DNA of 64,000 bases from Rhodococcus rhodnii (GCA_000720375.1 JOAA01000018.1:124001-188000); one strand, 5' to 3'; positions 50,047 through 59,837 are shown, counted from the first letter of the stretch. Made by a program: numbers and translations. Notes: generated by a model from the sequence alone, not told the origin.

Positions 50047-51888
50047 GTGACGAAGCATCCCGCAGCAGAGGAGCCCGAGCAGCTGTTCACCGACGCCGAC
50101 GCGGACGCGCGGTGGCGGGCCAGATTCCGGGCTGCCCGAGTAAGCCTTCCCGAATGGGCCCGTGACGCGCCCGACCGCAATGTGTACACCTCCAACGCCA
50201 GCGGGGTGTGGGAGACATACGCGTGGGACCGGCTGACCGGCAACCACAGACAGGTCACCGACCGCCCCAACGGCACGTACAACTCCACCATCAGCCCGGA
50301 CGGCGAGCACATCTGGTGGTTCGCCGACACCGACGGCGACGAGTTCGGCAACTGGGTGGTCGAGCCGTTCGCCGGGCGCCCGATCGACCAGGAGCCGCAC
50401 CCCGCGATCGCCGAGGTCCCGCGTGGCTATCCGGCCGGCGTGGAGATCGGCCGGTCGATCACGTCGATCGGGATCTCCACCGACGACGGCACGACAATCG
50501 TTGTCTCCCAAGATGGTCAGCCTGGCCAGGTCATCTACGTCAACGAGAACGACGCCGGAGTGTCCGGGCTGTCGCGGGACGAGCAGTATCTGGTCATCTC
50601 GCATTCCGAGCACGGCGACAACCGGCACCCCGCGCTCAGGGTTGTCACGAAGGCCGGCGAGACGGTCTCCGAGAAGTGGGACGGCAAGGGCAAAGGCCTC
50701 GACGCCATCGGCTTCAGCCCGGTCGAAGGCGACCCGCGCCTGCTCGTTCTGCACGAGCGGCACGGCCGCGAGGAACTGCTGATCTGGGACGTCGCCGCGG
50801 ACACCGAGACCGAGATCAGCCTCGACCTGCCCGGCGAGCTGAACGCGACGTGGTATCCGGACGGCCGCTCGCTTCTGGTCGTTCACACGCATCAGGCGCG
50901 CAACACAGTGCACCGCTACGAGATCGAGACCGACTCTCTGTCCCTCCTGGACACTCCAGCTGGGACAGTCGGGGCCGCGGGCGTACGGCCGGACGGGACG
51001 ATCGAGTACTCGTGGTCGTCCGCGGCCGAGCCGTCGATGATCCGGGCGTTGCACGTGGACGGCACCGATCGGGTCCTGTTGACGCCGCCCGGCGACAGGG
51101 CTCCGGGATCCGTCAACCTCACGGATGCCTTTGTGCCAAGCGAAGGCGGCGAGGTGCACGCCCTCATCGCGCGTCCCCTTGACGCCCCGGACGGCCCGTT
51201 GCCGACGGTGTTCAGCTTGCACGGCGGCCCGCATTCTGCCGACGAGGACAGGTTTTCCGCTTACCGCGCGGCGTGGATCGACGCTGGTTTCGCCGTTGTG
51301 CACGTGAACTACCGCGGCTCCACGGGATACGGCTCGGCGTGGCGGGACGCGATCGAAGGCCGCCCTGGCCTGACCGAGCTCGAGGATGTCGCGGCCGTGC
51401 ACAAGTGGGCGGTCAGCACGGGCCTCGCCGATCCGGACAAGTGCGTGGTGGCGGGCGCTTCCTGGGGTGGGTACCTGAGCCTGCTCGCCGCGGGCATCCA
51501 GCCGGACAAGTGGGCGGTGGCCGTCGGTGGCGTGCCGGTCGCCGACTACTTCGCGGCATACGAGGACGAGATGGAGCCGTTGCGGGCGTTCGACCGCGCG
51601 TTGTTCGGCGGCTCGCCCGAGGAATTGCCTGACCTGTACCGGGAATGCTCACCGATGACCTACGTCGACCAGGTACGCGCCCCGATTCTGATCTGGGCCG
51701 GCGAGAACGACCCGCGCTGCCCGATCCGGCAGATCGACAACTATCTCGACCGGCTCGCCGAGCGCGGCGCCAAGTACGAGGAGTTCCGGTACGACGCCGG
51801 GCACGGTTCGCTCGTGGTCGCCGAGATGATCAAGCAGGTCGGCATCGAGGTGCACTTCGTCATGCGGATGCTCGGCATCAAGAAGTAG
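50047..51888 (+). CDS. Prolyl oligopeptidase family (S9) serine peptidase
   Basis: A 613-residue cytosolic S9-type peptidase or acylaminoacyl peptidase. The N-terminal ~340 residues are beta-propeller blades (VYTSNASGVWETYAWDRLTG, STDDGTTIVVSQDGQPG). The alpha/beta domain has HGGPHSADEDRF, nucleophile GASWGGYLSLLAAG, Asp in GENDPRCPIRQ and His in YDAGHGSLV. GTG 50047 is chosen; ATG 50029 in the same frame is an alternative. No signal peptide, so intracellular peptide turnover is likely. Confidence 0.92.
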   Translation: MTKHPAAEEPEQLFTDADADARWRARFRAARVSLPEWARDAPDRNVYTSNASGVWETYAWDRLTGNHRQVTDRPNGTYNSTISPDGEHIWWFADTDGDEFGNWVVEPFAGRPIDQEPHPAIAEVPRGYPAGVEIGRSITSIGISTDDGTTIVVSQDGQPGQVIYVNENDAGVSGLSRDEQYLVISHSEHGDNRHPALRVVTKAGETVSEKWDGKGKGLDAIGFSPVEGDPRLLVLHERHGREELLIWDVAADTETEISLDLPGELNATWYPDGRSLLVVHTHQARNTVHRYEIETDSLSLLDTPAGTVGAAGVRPDGTIEYSWSSAAEPSMIRALHVDGTDRVLLTPPGDRAPGSVNLTDAFVPSEGGEVHALIARPLDAPDGPLPTVFSLHGGPHSADEDRFSAYRAAWIDAGFAVVHVNYRGSTGYGSAWRDAIEGRPGLTELEDVAAVHKWAVSTGLADPDKCVVAGASWGGYLSLLAAGIQPDKWAVAVGGVPVADYFAAYEDEMEPLRAFDRALFGGSPEELPDLYRECSPMTYVDQVRAPILIWAGENDPRCPIRQIDNYLDRLAERGAKYEEFRYDAGHGSLVVAEMIKQVGIEVHFVMRMLGIKK

Positions 51889-51951
51889 ACAACCCACTGC
51901 CCCGCGCACGTACCTCCCTGCCAGATACGCCGCGGGGCAGTTTGGGTTGAG

Positions 51952-52428
51952 CTAGGCCAACTGGGCCTGCCACATCCAGTGGGCCTGCTCGAGGTCCTTG
52001 GCGATGTCGATCAACAGGTCCTGGGTGACCAGATCGGCCTTGTCGGTCTCGTCGATCCGGGCGCGCAGGCGTTTGATCAACGCCTCCAGGGTGCTGACGA
52101 TCGCCTTGACGGTCTGCTCGTCGGAAAGCCAGCCATCGGGGTAGTCGGGGATCCCGGAGCTCTCCACGACTGTCCTGGCTTTACCGTTGGGAGAGACGCC
52201 GATCGCGTTGGCACGTTCGGCGACCTCGTCGACGTACGTGCGTGCGGTCGAGACCAGTTCGTCCAGTTGCAAGTGGGCACTGCGGAAGTTCTTGCCGACC
52301 ACGTTCCAGTGGGCCTGCTTGGCGACCAGCGAAAGGTCGATCAGGTCGATCAGGGTCGCCTGCAGGATGGCACCGGTGGTCTTCTTGTCCGCCTCCGGCA
52401 GCGGACTGGTGATCGGGGACTTGCTCAC
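51952..52428 (-). CDS. dps: Dps family ferritin-like protein
   Basis: A 158-residue DNA-protection/miniferritin protein. LVAKQAHWNVVGKNFRSAHLQLDELV carries the ferroxidase-site His, Asp and Glu of Dps. It oxidises Fe2+ with H2O2 and stores iron as dodecamer. GTG 52426-52428 follows aggaggcg. It is close to ohr, an FMN reductase and a Fur-family gene, all peroxide or iron related. Confidence 0.92.
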   Translation of the reverse strand: MSKSPITSPLPEADKKTTGAILQATLIDLIDLSLVAKQAHWNVVGKNFRSAHLQLDELVSTARTYVDEVAERANAIGVSPNGKARTVVESSGIPDYPDGWLSDEQTVKAIVSTLEALIKRLRARIDETDKADLVTQDLLIDIAKDLEQAHWMWQAQLA

Positions 52429-52473
52429 TGCACATCGCCTCCTCACCAGAAGACCTACCCGGTGCCTATGGCG

Positions 52474-52899
52474 TCAAACCGTGGCCGTAACAGTGACTTC
52501 GATATTTCCGCGAGTGGCGTGCGAGTACGGGCAGACCTGGTGCGCCTGCGCCACGAGCTGGTCGGCTTGTCCCTGCTCAAGGCCGGGAAGGTGCGCGGTC
52601 AGCGTGACCGAGAGCACAAACCGGCCGCTGTCGTCCTTGTTCAGCGTCACGGCCGCGGTCACGTTCGTCTCCGGGACGTCGATCTTGGCCTGCCGGGCGA
52701 CCAGCCGCAGCGCGCTGTGGAAGCAGGCCGAGTACCCCGCCGCGAACAGCTGCTCGGGGTTGGTGTGCGGGCCGCCGGGGCCGCCCATCTCCTTCGGCGT
52801 CGCCAGCTTCTCGTCGATCACGCCGTCGGACGAGACGACCTCGCCGTTGCGACCGTCCCCCTTGGACGTTGCCTCAGCCGTGTACAGCGCCTGCGCCAT
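52474..52899 (-). CDS. ohr: Organic hydroperoxide resistance protein
   Basis: A 141-residue Ohr-type thiol peroxidase: redox Cys in GYSACFHSALRLVA and in QVCPYSHATRGN, with catalytic Arg/Glu in the N-terminal half (NPEQLFAAG). Reduces organic hydroperoxides using lipoyl donors. No OhrR (MarR) gene is adjacent. It converges with nothing, and follows the FMN reductase gene in the same direction. Confidence 0.94.
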   Translation of the reverse strand: MAQALYTAEATSKGDGRNGEVVSSDGVIDEKLATPKEMGGPGGPHTNPEQLFAAGYSACFHSALRLVARQAKIDVPETNVTAAVTLNKDDSGRFVLSVTLTAHLPGLEQGQADQLVAQAHQVCPYSHATRGNIEVTVTATV

Positions 52900-52948
52900 G
52901 GGATTGCCTCTCTGATCCGAAATCAGTGAACGCCGCCAACGCTACGCG

Positions 52949-53503
52949 TCAGCGGCTCTGGGCGAACTCCACCACTTGTCGTCCGATCGTGCGCAGCGTG
53001 GTGGCCACGGACTCGCTGGAACACTCGCCCGCGCCGTCGAAACGCACCTCGGCCGAGTTGATCGCGGCGCCGAGCGGGGTCGGCCAGCCGCGCAGGGCGT
53101 GCACGATCGACCGCAGCGATGTGAGGGTCGTAACAGCGGCCTGCCAGCCTTGCGCAGTCGCCACGCAGCCGACCGCGCGGCCGTCGAGGTAGACGCGGGA
53201 GTCTTCACGCAGGTCTTCGATGTAGTCCAGGGCGTTCTTGATCAGCCCGGAGATGGTGCCGTGGTAGCCGGGTGAGACGAGCACTACGCCGTCGGCTTCG
53301 CGGAGGTACTCGACGAGTCTGCGCGCCGCGGCGGAGCGCTCCGGGACGGCCGGGTCATAGAACGGCAGCACCAGGTCCTCACCGGTGATCACCGTGGTCT
53401 TGGCGCCCAGCTCCTCCGCGCCGGCCAACGCGACCCGCAAGGCCCGCTCGGACTGCGAGTTCTCTCGTAGGGAACCACCGATTCCCACCACATGTATGGC
53501 CAC
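52949..53503 (-). CDS. NADPH-dependent FMN reductase
   Basis: A 184-residue flavodoxin-fold enzyme: FMN phosphate loop GIGGSLRENSQSERALRVAL and the second FMN loop SPGYHGTISGLIKNALDYIE. It transfers electrons from NAD(P)H to FMN for partner monooxygenases or as a quinone/azo reductase. ATG 53501-53503. Same direction as ohr and dps; possibly a stress operon. Confidence 0.88.
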   Translation of the reverse strand: MAIHVVGIGGSLRENSQSERALRVALAGAEELGAKTTVITGEDLVLPFYDPAVPERSAAARRLVEYLREADGVVLVSPGYHGTISGLIKNALDYIEDLREDSRVYLDGRAVGCVATAQGWQAAVTTLTSLRSIVHALRGWPTPLGAAINSAEVRFDGAGECSSESVATTLRTIGRQVVEFAQSR

Positions 53504-53578
53504 GAATTCGAGCTTAGGACTTCAAGCCCGGTTGAGTTCCAGACCCGCAGTTGAACTTACCGACAGTAGGATCGAGTG

Positions 53579-54655
53579 ATGCCGCTCTCAACCCTCGCTC
53601 TGCAGGGCGCCGCGCTTCGTGCCCTTTACGCTCTGCCGCGCCCTATTCGCAGGTTGATCGCCGGACGACCGATTCGCCTGGATGGTCAGGAACTGGCGCT
53701 GGATGCGCAGTTGTTCCTGCGTGCGCGCGAGATGTCGAAACTGCCGCCGCTGTCCAGCGGCACCCCGGCGAAAGCTCGCCACGATCTGATCGCGGGCGCC
53801 AAGATCGCCGCGGGAGAGTCGATCCAGCCCGTGGCCGCGCGGGACCTGACGATCGACGGATCGATCCCCGCGCGTCTCTACACGCCCGATGAACTGCCCG
53901 AAGGCTCGCCCCTGCTGGTGTTCTTCCACGGCGGCGGGTTCGTGATCGGCAGCATCGAGACGCACGACAACACGTGCCGGTTCCTGGCGAAGCACGCACG
54001 AGTGCGGGTGCTGTCGGTGGACTACCGCCTGGCGCCCGAGCATCCGTTCCCCAACGGAGTCGAGGACGCGATCGCCGCATTCAAGTACGCGTACGCCCAC
54101 GCGGCGGACCTGGGCGCGGACCCGAGGGCGATCGCGGTCGGCGGCGACAGCGCCGGTGGCAACCTCGCGGCCGTCGTCTCGCAGGTGACCACGCGCGAGG
54201 GCGGCCCGAAGCCCGCGTTCCAACTGCTGCTCTACCCGTCGGCGGACGCCACGAAGCAGACCAGGTCGAAGGAGCTGTTCGCCCAGGGCTTCTTCCTGAC
54301 CAAGGACGACATGGACTGGTTCATGGGCCACTACGCCACGGTTGAGCAGGACAAGCAGGACCCGCGCTACTCACCGGCACTGGCGCCCGACTTGTCCGGA
54401 TTCCCGCCCGCGTACATCGCGACGGCGGGCTTCGACCCGCTGCGCGACGAAGGTGAGACCTACGCCGAGCGTCTGCGGGAGGCCGGCGTGCCCGTTGTGT
54501 TGTCCAGGCACGCCGACCTGATCCACGGTTACGCCAATTTACTCACTATTGGAACTCGTTTTCGAGAAGCGATGTTCGAAGCCGCCGGAGTTTTGCGCAC
54601 CGGCCTGGAAATCGGCCCCAAGGAATCGCTGACCGGGGAATCGGCGGGAGAATAG
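53579..54655 (+). CDS. Alpha/beta hydrolase, HSL-type esterase
   Basis: A 358-residue carboxylesterase/lipase of the hormone-sensitive-lipase (group IV) family. The oxyanion motif is FFHGGGFVIGS, nucleophile GGDSAGGNLAAV, Asp in ATAGFDPLRDEG and His in LIHGYANLL. ATG 53579 is used (GTG 53576 is an alternative); aggatcg lies upstream. No signal peptide. Its gene ends in a hairpin shared with the convergent secreted protein gene. Confidence 0.92.
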   Translation: MPLSTLALQGAALRALYALPRPIRRLIAGRPIRLDGQELALDAQLFLRAREMSKLPPLSSGTPAKARHDLIAGAKIAAGESIQPVAARDLTIDGSIPARLYTPDELPEGSPLLVFFHGGGFVIGSIETHDNTCRFLAKHARVRVLSVDYRLAPEHPFPNGVEDAIAAFKYAYAHAADLGADPRAIAVGGDSAGGNLAAVVSQVTTREGGPKPAFQLLLYPSADATKQTRSKELFAQGFFLTKDDMDWFMGHYATVEQDKQDPRYSPALAPDLSGFPPAYIATAGFDPLRDEGETYAERLREAGVPVVLSRHADLIHGYANLLTIGTRFREAMFEAAGVLRTGLEIGPKESLTGESAGE

Positions 54656-54657
54656 CC

Positions 54658-54692
54658 GAATGTCCGGCGCGGGAAAAACGCGCCGGACATTC
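54658..54692. terminator. Bidirectional terminator
   Basis: Perfect 14-bp arms gaatgtccggcgcg / cgcgccggacattc with a 7-base loop, between the convergent esterase and secreted-protein genes. Confidence 0.85.
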
Positions 54693-54704
54693 ACGTCGGG
54701 TCCG

Positions 54705-55229
54705 TCAAGGGGTGACAGGAGCGACCGGCAGCGGCGGCACTGGCAGCGGCGGCAGCGGAACCGGGACCGGCAGGCCACCCAGCAGGCTGGTGACCAGGTC
54801 GAGCAGTGTCTGCAACAGCGACGTGAGCAGTGCGGTCACGCCGGACAGCAGGTCAAGACCGGGCAGGCCCTTCGCGGTGCCGTCGGGCATCGTGGCCAGC
54901 TTGCCGGCCAGTTCGGTGTTCAGGTCGTTGGCCTTGACCGAGTTGTCCCGGGTCTCCGTACGGGTGGCCCACTCGTCGGTCCTGGTGACAAGCGCGTCGA
55001 GGACGCCGTCGAGCTCGCGCACGTTGCTCTTCACACCGGCCACGTCGCCGGCCTCGTACGCAGATTTCAGCTGGTCGTGCATGCGCTGCACGGTCTTGGC
55101 GGCCACCTCGGGGTCGGCTGTGGCGGTCCAGCCGGACCCGTGCCAGTCATCGGCGGAGGCTCCGCCTGCCAACGCGATCATGCTGCCGACTACGACGACG
55201 GCGAGCTTTTTGACGAATCCCATTCTCAT
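54705..55229 (-). CDS. Secreted protein with Pro/Leu-rich tail
   Basis: A 174-residue exported protein. Signal KKLAVVVVGSMIALAGGASA, then a helical domain (EVAAKTVQRMHDQLKSAYEA, LDGVLDALVTRTDEWATRTE), a hydrophobic segment LLTSLLQTLLDLVTSLLGGL and a Pro-rich tail. ATG 55227-55229 has gggggaggag nine bases upstream. Function unknown; no Cys. Confidence 0.75.
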   Translation of the reverse strand: MRMGFVKKLAVVVVGSMIALAGGASADDWHGSGWTATADPEVAAKTVQRMHDQLKSAYEAGDVAGVKSNVRELDGVLDALVTRTDEWATRTETRDNSVKANDLNTELAGKLATMPDGTAKGLPGLDLLSGVTALLTSLLQTLLDLVTSLLGGLPVPVPLPPLPVPPLPVAPVTP

Positions 55230-55593
55230 TCTCGACTCCTCCCCCCGCTCAAATGATGACGTAGCCAACAATGAGCGGACTCCGCTAGTACCGGAACATA
55301 GTCACCAGCCTGCGGCAGGCTCGCCAGAGTTCTTTACCAAGGTCGTAATCGACGATTTACGCTAGGTAATCGATTTGTCGGCGTAGATCAACTAGTTCCG
55401 ACACGGGGTGGGGACGTGCGTCAGGAAGCTGATCACGGACCGGCGCCGGACACGGCGAGCACACGCCCGCTGAACAGCCACGACGGAGCGAACCTTCACC
55501 TTGGTGAGTGAATTCGCGATATTCGGCGCGCACAGCGAACGGCCCGGCGAGCGAGGGGCTCACCGGGCCGTTCTTCCTCGTGGTGGGAGGGCT
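55230..55593. other. Intergenic region between secreted protein and Fur-family genes
   Basis: A 364-bp stretch with no gene. It holds the promoter of the secreted protein gene, an AT-richer stretch (cgtaatcgacgatttacgctaggtaatcg, 55343-55371) with repeated taatcga and the Fur-gene terminator at 55538-55572. Confidence 0.45.
55538..55572 (-). terminator. Terminator of the Fur-family gene
   Basis: Perfect 10-bp arms aacggcccgg / ccgggccgtt with a 15-base loop, 22 bp beyond the stop of the Fur-family gene. Confidence 0.7.
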
Positions 55594-56037
55594 TCAGGGC
55601 GTGGTGTTCACACAATCAGGACAAATGCCCCAGAACACCACCTCGGCCTCGTCGACGACGAAGCCTGCCGACTCCGAAGGCGTGAGACATGGTGCCGGGC
55701 CGACCGCACAGTCGACGTCCTCAGTGCGGCCACACTCACGGCAGACAAGGTGATGGTGGTTGTCCCCGATGCGGGTCTCGAACCGGGCCGGATGCCCGGC
55801 CGGCTCGATCCGCCGGACCAGCTTCGCGCTGGTGAACACGTTCAGCACGTCGTACACCGCCTGCGTGGATACGGAACCCAACAACTCCCGCACCCCGGTC
55901 GCGACCTGGTCGGCGGTGGCGTGCGGAAGCTCGTTCAGCAAGGTGAGCACCGCCAGCCTCGGTGCCGTGACGCGCAGACCGGCAGCCTTCAGTTGGTCAC
56001 GCAGCCGAGCTCGGTCCGGGGCTGTCGGTGTCGCCAT
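55594..56037 (-). CDS. Fur family transcriptional regulator
   Basis: A 147-residue Fur-family repressor. Winged helix at the N-terminus (GLRVTAPRLAVLTLLNELPHATADQV), regulatory metal-site segment RIGDNHHHLVCRECG and two structural Zn CxxC pairs (CRECG and CPDC). It resembles FurA/CatR-type sensors of peroxide or iron. The nearby dps and ohr support a stress role. ATG 56035-56037 is chosen from spacing to ggtgagg; upstream extension would cross the operator. Near-perfect palindrome 27 bp upstream suggests autoregulation. Confidence 0.88.
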   Translation of the reverse strand: MATPTAPDRARLRDQLKAAGLRVTAPRLAVLTLLNELPHATADQVATGVRELLGSVSTQAVYDVLNVFTSAKLVRRIEPAGHPARFETRIGDNHHHLVCRECGRTEDVDCAVGPAPCLTPSESAGFVVDEAEVVFWGICPDCVNTTP

Positions 56038-56063
56038 CACTGCCACCTCACCACTTAAACTGG

Positions 56064-56087
56064 AACGAGTCAATAAAACGACTCGTT
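56064..56087. promoter_or_regulatory. Perfect palindrome upstream of the Fur-family gene
   Basis: AACGAGTC and GACTCGTT form a perfect inverted repeat separated by aataaaac, 27 bp from the start codon of the Fur-family gene and 143 bp from the divergent MFS gene. It is a good candidate autoregulatory operator; the sequence does not match the classical E. coli Fur box. Confidence 0.55.
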
Positions 56088-56229
56088 CGGGCGACCGCAG
56101 GGTGGTCACCCGTTGCTACAGGGTGGCCCGGAGTGTCCTGGTCTAGACCTCGTCCATTCGTGTGATTGCGAAGAACCGGGCGAAAACTCGGTTGCCTGGT
56201 GGGGTAATCAGATGATCCCCTGACTGTTC

Positions 56230-57420
56230 GTGGAGAGATACCAAAAGCTGTTCGCGCTGCCGGGAGTCCGGTCTCTCCTGATCTTGATCTTCCTCACCAG
56301 GATCCCGGTCGCGGCGGCCGGAATGACGCTGACCCTGCACGTGGTTCTCGATCTCGGCCGCGGTTACGGAGCAGCGGGCCTCGTCGGCGGCGCCTCGACA
56401 ATCGGCATCGCGATCGGCGCGCCGCTCTACGGCCGATTCATCGACCGCTACGGCCTGCGCAGAGCACTGGTGATCACGACCGTCGGCGAGACCGCGTTCT
56501 GGGCGACCGCGCCGCTGATGCCCTATCCGGTGCTGCTGCCGATGGCCTTCCTCGGCGGACTGCTCGCCATCCAGCCGATGTCCATCGGCAGGCAGGCGGT
56601 CGCCGCACTCGTGCCGGAGGCACAGCGCCGCACGGCCTACTCGCTCGACTCCATCTCGGTCGAACTGTGCTTCATGGTCGGCCCGGTGGTCGCCGTGGCA
56701 CTGGCAACCCAAGTTTCCACGTCAGTCGCGCTGCTCGTGCTCGCGGCAGGGTTCCTGGCGACCGGTGTCTCGTTGTTCATCTTCAACCCACCGCTTCGCG
56801 GCAGCGACGAAGTCACTGTGGACCGTCCGCCGAGGAGCGAATGGCTCTCCCGCAGGCTCATCGGAGTGTTGCTGGTCGGGTTCGGCGCGGTCTTCGTGTT
56901 GGCCGGCACGGAAGTGACGATGATCGCGGTGCTGCGTCAGCACAACGAGGTCGAGTGGGCGGGCGCGGCGACGGTGATCCTTTGCCTGGCGTCGATCGCG
57001 GGCGGACTCGTGCACGGCGCCGTACGGAAGTCGTTGTCACAGGTTGTCTTGATGGCTTCGCTTGGCGCGCTGACGATGCCAGTGCTGTTCGTGGACAGCA
57101 CATGGTGGATTCTCGCGCTCGCACTCGCGCCGGCCAGCGCGATGTGCGCACCGACCATCGCATCGACGGGAGAGCGAGTCGCTCAGCTTGTTCCCGTTGC
57201 TGTGCGCGGGGAAGCGACGGGGCTGCAGAGTTCGGCGTTCACCTGTGGGGTGGCGCTGGGCTCCCCGGCGATCGGGTTTGTGGTGGACCACAGCGGATCA
57301 CCGGGTTGGGGCTTCGTCGGCGCCGGTGCCGGCGGACTGGTCATCGCCGCGTGCGCGGCCATGCTCATCCGCCGGTCACCGGCCCCCGCTCTCGCGGAAC
57401 CCGCAAGCGTCAAAGTCTGA
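56230..57420 (+). CDS. MFS transporter
   Basis: A 396-residue 12-TM transporter. TM2-3 loop GAPLYGRFIDRYGLRRALVI is the MFS signature. The sequence VERYQKLFALPGVRSLLILIFLTRIPVAAAGMT suggests the same uncharacterised group as the transporter at 19046. GTG 56230. Divergent from the Fur-family gene; no substrate clue. Confidence 0.86.
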   Translation: MERYQKLFALPGVRSLLILIFLTRIPVAAAGMTLTLHVVLDLGRGYGAAGLVGGASTIGIAIGAPLYGRFIDRYGLRRALVITTVGETAFWATAPLMPYPVLLPMAFLGGLLAIQPMSIGRQAVAALVPEAQRRTAYSLDSISVELCFMVGPVVAVALATQVSTSVALLVLAAGFLATGVSLFIFNPPLRGSDEVTVDRPPRSEWLSRRLIGVLLVGFGAVFVLAGTEVTMIAVLRQHNEVEWAGAATVILCLASIAGGLVHGAVRKSLSQVVLMASLGALTMPVLFVDSTWWILALALAPASAMCAPTIASTGERVAQLVPVAVRGEATGLQSSAFTCGVALGSPAIGFVVDHSGSPGWGFVGAGAGGLVIAACAAMLIRRSPAPALAEPASVKV

Positions 57421-57513
57421 AGGCGGAGACCGCAGGCTCGGCAGCGCATACCGCCACCGGCAACTCCCGCCAAAAGCATCTTCTATCGCGTGGCTTGCAG
57501 TTCCTCGACACAA

Positions 57514-58572
57514 CTAGCTGACGACCAGCGCCTCCGCGATCTCGTACGTGTTCAGCGCGGCGCCCTTGCGCAGGTTGTCACCACAGACGAAGAAGTCCAG
57601 GGTGTTCGGGAAGTCCAGGGCCTGGCGGACCCGGCCGACGTAGGTCGGGTCCCCGCCCACGACGTCCGCCGGGGTCGGGAACTTCGATGCCGCCGGGTCG
57701 TCGATCAGCACGACCGACGGCTGTGCCTTGAACACCTCATGCGCTTCGGCCACCGTCACCGGGTTGGCGAAGGTCGCGTGCACCGCAAGCGAATGCGTCG
57801 TCACGACCGGGACACGCACACAGGTCGCCGAGACCTTCAGATCCGGGATTCCCATGATCTTCCGGGACTCGTTGCGTACCTTCAGCTCTTCACTCGCCCA
57901 GCCGTCGTCCTTGAGCGAACCGGCCCACGGGACCACGTTGAACGCCAGTGGCGCGGGGAACGGCGAGTCCTCACTGGACAGTCCGGCCGCTTCGAGTGCC
58001 TCGGCCACGTCACCCGCGCGGCCGCCGACGTGCTTGCCCGCCACGGCTTCCATCTCGGCGTACAGCCGGTCGATGCCGGCCTGTCCCGCTCCGGACGCCG
58101 CCTGGTACGACGCCACCACCAGCTCGGTCAGTTCGAACTTCCGGTGCAGTGCACCGACTGCCGCCATCATCGACAGCGTCGTGCAGTTCGGGTTCGAGAT
58201 GATCCCGCGTGGGCGCTCGTGGATCTTGTCCACGTTCACCTCGGGCACCACCAGCGGCACCTCGTCGTCCATCCGGAAGGCGCCGGAGTTGTCCACGGCG
58301 ATCGCGCCGCGGGCTGCCGCGATCGGGGCCCACTCGGCCGAGATCTCGTCCGGCACGTCGAACATCGCGACGTCCACGCCGTCGAAGGCCTCCGGGGAGA
58401 TCTCGATGACGGTCAGCTCCTGGCCGCGCACGGTCATCTTCTTGCCCGCCGAACGCGCCGACGCGATCAGCCGGACCTCACCCCAGGGGAAAGTGGGGCG
58501 GTTGTTCATGATGTCGATCATCACGCTGCCGACGGCGCCCGTCGCGCCGACCAGTGCCAGTACCGGTGCCAT
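57514..58572 (-). CDS. asd: Aspartate-semialdehyde dehydrogenase
   Basis: Second enzyme of the aspartate family pathway (lysine/DAP, threonine, methionine): reduces aspartyl phosphate with NADPH. The 352-residue protein has the NADP loop [17 protein letters not shown], catalytic Cys in [17 protein letters not shown], and His in [17 protein letters not shown] 58570-58572 overlaps the aspartokinase stop in ATGA. DAP supply for peptidoglycan makes the operon essential. Confidence 0.97.
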   Translation of the reverse strand: MAPVLALVGATGAVGSVMIDIMNNRPTFPWGEVRLIASARSAGKKMTVRGQELTVIEISPEAFDGVDVAMFDVPDEISAEWAPIAAARGAIAVDNSGAFRMDDEVPLVVPEVNVDKIHERPRGIISNPNCTTLSMMAAVGALHRKFELTELVVASYQAASGAGQAGIDRLYAEMEAVAGKHVGGRAGDVAEALEAAGLSSEDSPFPAPLAFNVVPWAGSLKDDGWASEELKVRNESRKIMGIPDLKVSATCVRVPVVTTHSLAVHATFANPVTVAEAHEVFKAQPSVVLIDDPAASKFPTPADVVGGDPTYVGRVRQALDFPNTLDFFVCGDNLRKGAALNTYEIAEALVVS

Positions 58573-59090
58573 CAGCGACCACTCCCCGCGTACACCACTG
58601 CCTCTTCGTCGCCGCCGAGGTCGAACGCGTCGTGGATCGCGCGCACCGCCGCGTCCAGCTCGGTGTCCCTGATCAGCACCGAGATCCGGATCTCCGAGGT
58701 GTTGATGATCTCGATGTTCACGCCTGCCCTGGCCAGCGCCTCACAGAACGTCGCCGTCACGCCGGGGTGCGAGCGCATGCCCGCGCCGACCAGCGAGACC
58801 TTGCCGATGTGGTCGTCGTAGAGGACCTGCTCGAAGCCCAGCTCGGCGCGCACCTTCTCCAGCGCGGCCACCGCGTTCGGGCCGTTGGCCTTGGAGAGCG
58901 TGAACGTGATGTCGGTTCGGCCGGTGTGCGTGGACGAGACGTTCTGCAGCACCATGTCGATGTCCACGCCGATGTCGGCGATCACCCGGAAGATGCTGGC
59001 CGCGACGCCGAGCTTGTCCGGCACACCGACCACGGTGACCTTCGCTTCGGAACGGTCGTGCGCGACGCCCGTGATCATCGCTTGTTCCAC
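58572..59090 (-). CDS. Predicted aspartokinase beta subunit (internal start)
   Basis: Within the ask gene the sequence gaggagctctcc is followed by in-frame GTG 59090 ([20 protein letters not shown]), giving a 172-residue protein that is only the regulatory ACT part. This matches the alpha2-beta2 aspartokinase of Corynebacterium, where the 172-residue beta chain is made from an internal start at the same site. Confidence 0.65.
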   Translation of the reverse strand: MEQAMITGVAHDRSEAKVTVVGVPDKLGVAASIFRVIADIGVDIDMVLQNVSSTHTGRTDITFTLSKANGPNAVAALEKVRAELGFEQVLYDDHIGKVSLVGAGMRSHPGVTATFCEALARAGVNIEIINTSEIRISVLIRDTELDAAVRAIHDAFDLGGDEEAVVYAGSGR

Positions 59091-59837
59091 GGAGAGCTCC
59101 TCGATCGACCCGGTCACCACAGTGCCGGGCTTTTGGTTGAACGACGACCGGACCCGGACCGGCACCCCGTACCGCCGGGCGTATTCGACACAGCGCAGCA
59201 TCAGCACCTTGGCCCCGCTCGCGGCCATCTCCAGCATCTCCTCGTAGGTGATGCGGTCAAGGTGCTTGGCGTTGGGCACGATCCGCGGGTCGGCGGTGAA
59301 CACGCCGTCCACGTCGGTGTAGATCTCGCAGACGTCGGCACCGAGCGCGGCCGCGAGGGCCACCGCCGTGGTGTCCGTACCGCCCCGGCCGAGCGTGGTG
59401 ATCTCGTTGGTGCCCTGGCTCACGCCCTGGAACCCGGCCACGATCGCGATGGCGCCGTCGTCCAGCGCCTCCTGGATCCGGCTCGGGGTCACGTCGATGA
59501 TGCGGGCATTGCCGTGCGCGGCTGTCGTGATCACGCCTGCCTGCGAGCCGGTGTACGACCGGGCCTCCAGGCCCTGCGCGTGAATGGCCATGGCCAGCAG
59601 CGACATCGAGATCCGCTCACCGGACGTGAGCAGCATGTCCAGCTCACGGGCCGGCGGCACCGGCGCGACCTGGCCAGCGAGGTCGAGCAGCTCGTCGGTG
59701 GTGTCTCCCATCGCGGAGACCGCCACGACGACGTCGTTGCCCGCCTTCTTGGTGGCCACGATTCTCTCGGCGACACGTTTTATCCGGTCGGCGTTCTCAA
59801 CGGATGAACCGCCGTATTTCTGGACAACGAGCGCCAC
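58572..59837 (-). CDS. ask: Aspartokinase (alpha subunit, LysC-type)
   Basis: First enzyme of the aspartate family pathway, phosphorylating aspartate. The 421-residue protein has the kinase motif [47 protein letters not shown] and two C-terminal ACT domains ([20 protein letters not shown] and [20 protein letters not shown]), the site of Lys/Thr feedback. Start GTG 59837 has gaggagagg upstream. An internal start gives a probable beta subunit. Coupled with asd. Confidence 0.97.
   Translation of the reverse strand: MALVVQKYGGSSVENADRIKRVAERIVATKKAGNDVVVAVSAMGDTTDELLDLAGQVAPVPPARELDMLLTSGERISMSLLAMAIHAQGLEARSYTGSQAGVITTAAHGNARIIDVTPSRIQEALDDGAIAIVAGFQGVSQGTNEITTLGRGGTDTTAVALAAALGADVCEIYTDVDGVFTADPRIVPNAKHLDRITYEEMLEMAASGAKVLMLRCVEYARRYGVPVRVRSSFNQKPGTVVTGSIEELSVEQAMITGVAHDRSEAKVTVVGVPDKLGVAASIFRVIADIGVDIDMVLQNVSSTHTGRTDITFTLSKANGPNAVAALEKVRAELGFEQVLYDDHIGKVSLVGAGMRSHPGVTATFCEALARAGVNIEIINTSEIRISVLIRDTELDAAVRAIHDAFDLGGDEEAVVYAGSGR

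Noticed and set aside
49705-51402. Minus-strand ORF of 565 residues across the S9 peptidase
   Set aside because: Complement shadow of a GC-rich gene that has all catalytic motifs on the plus strand.
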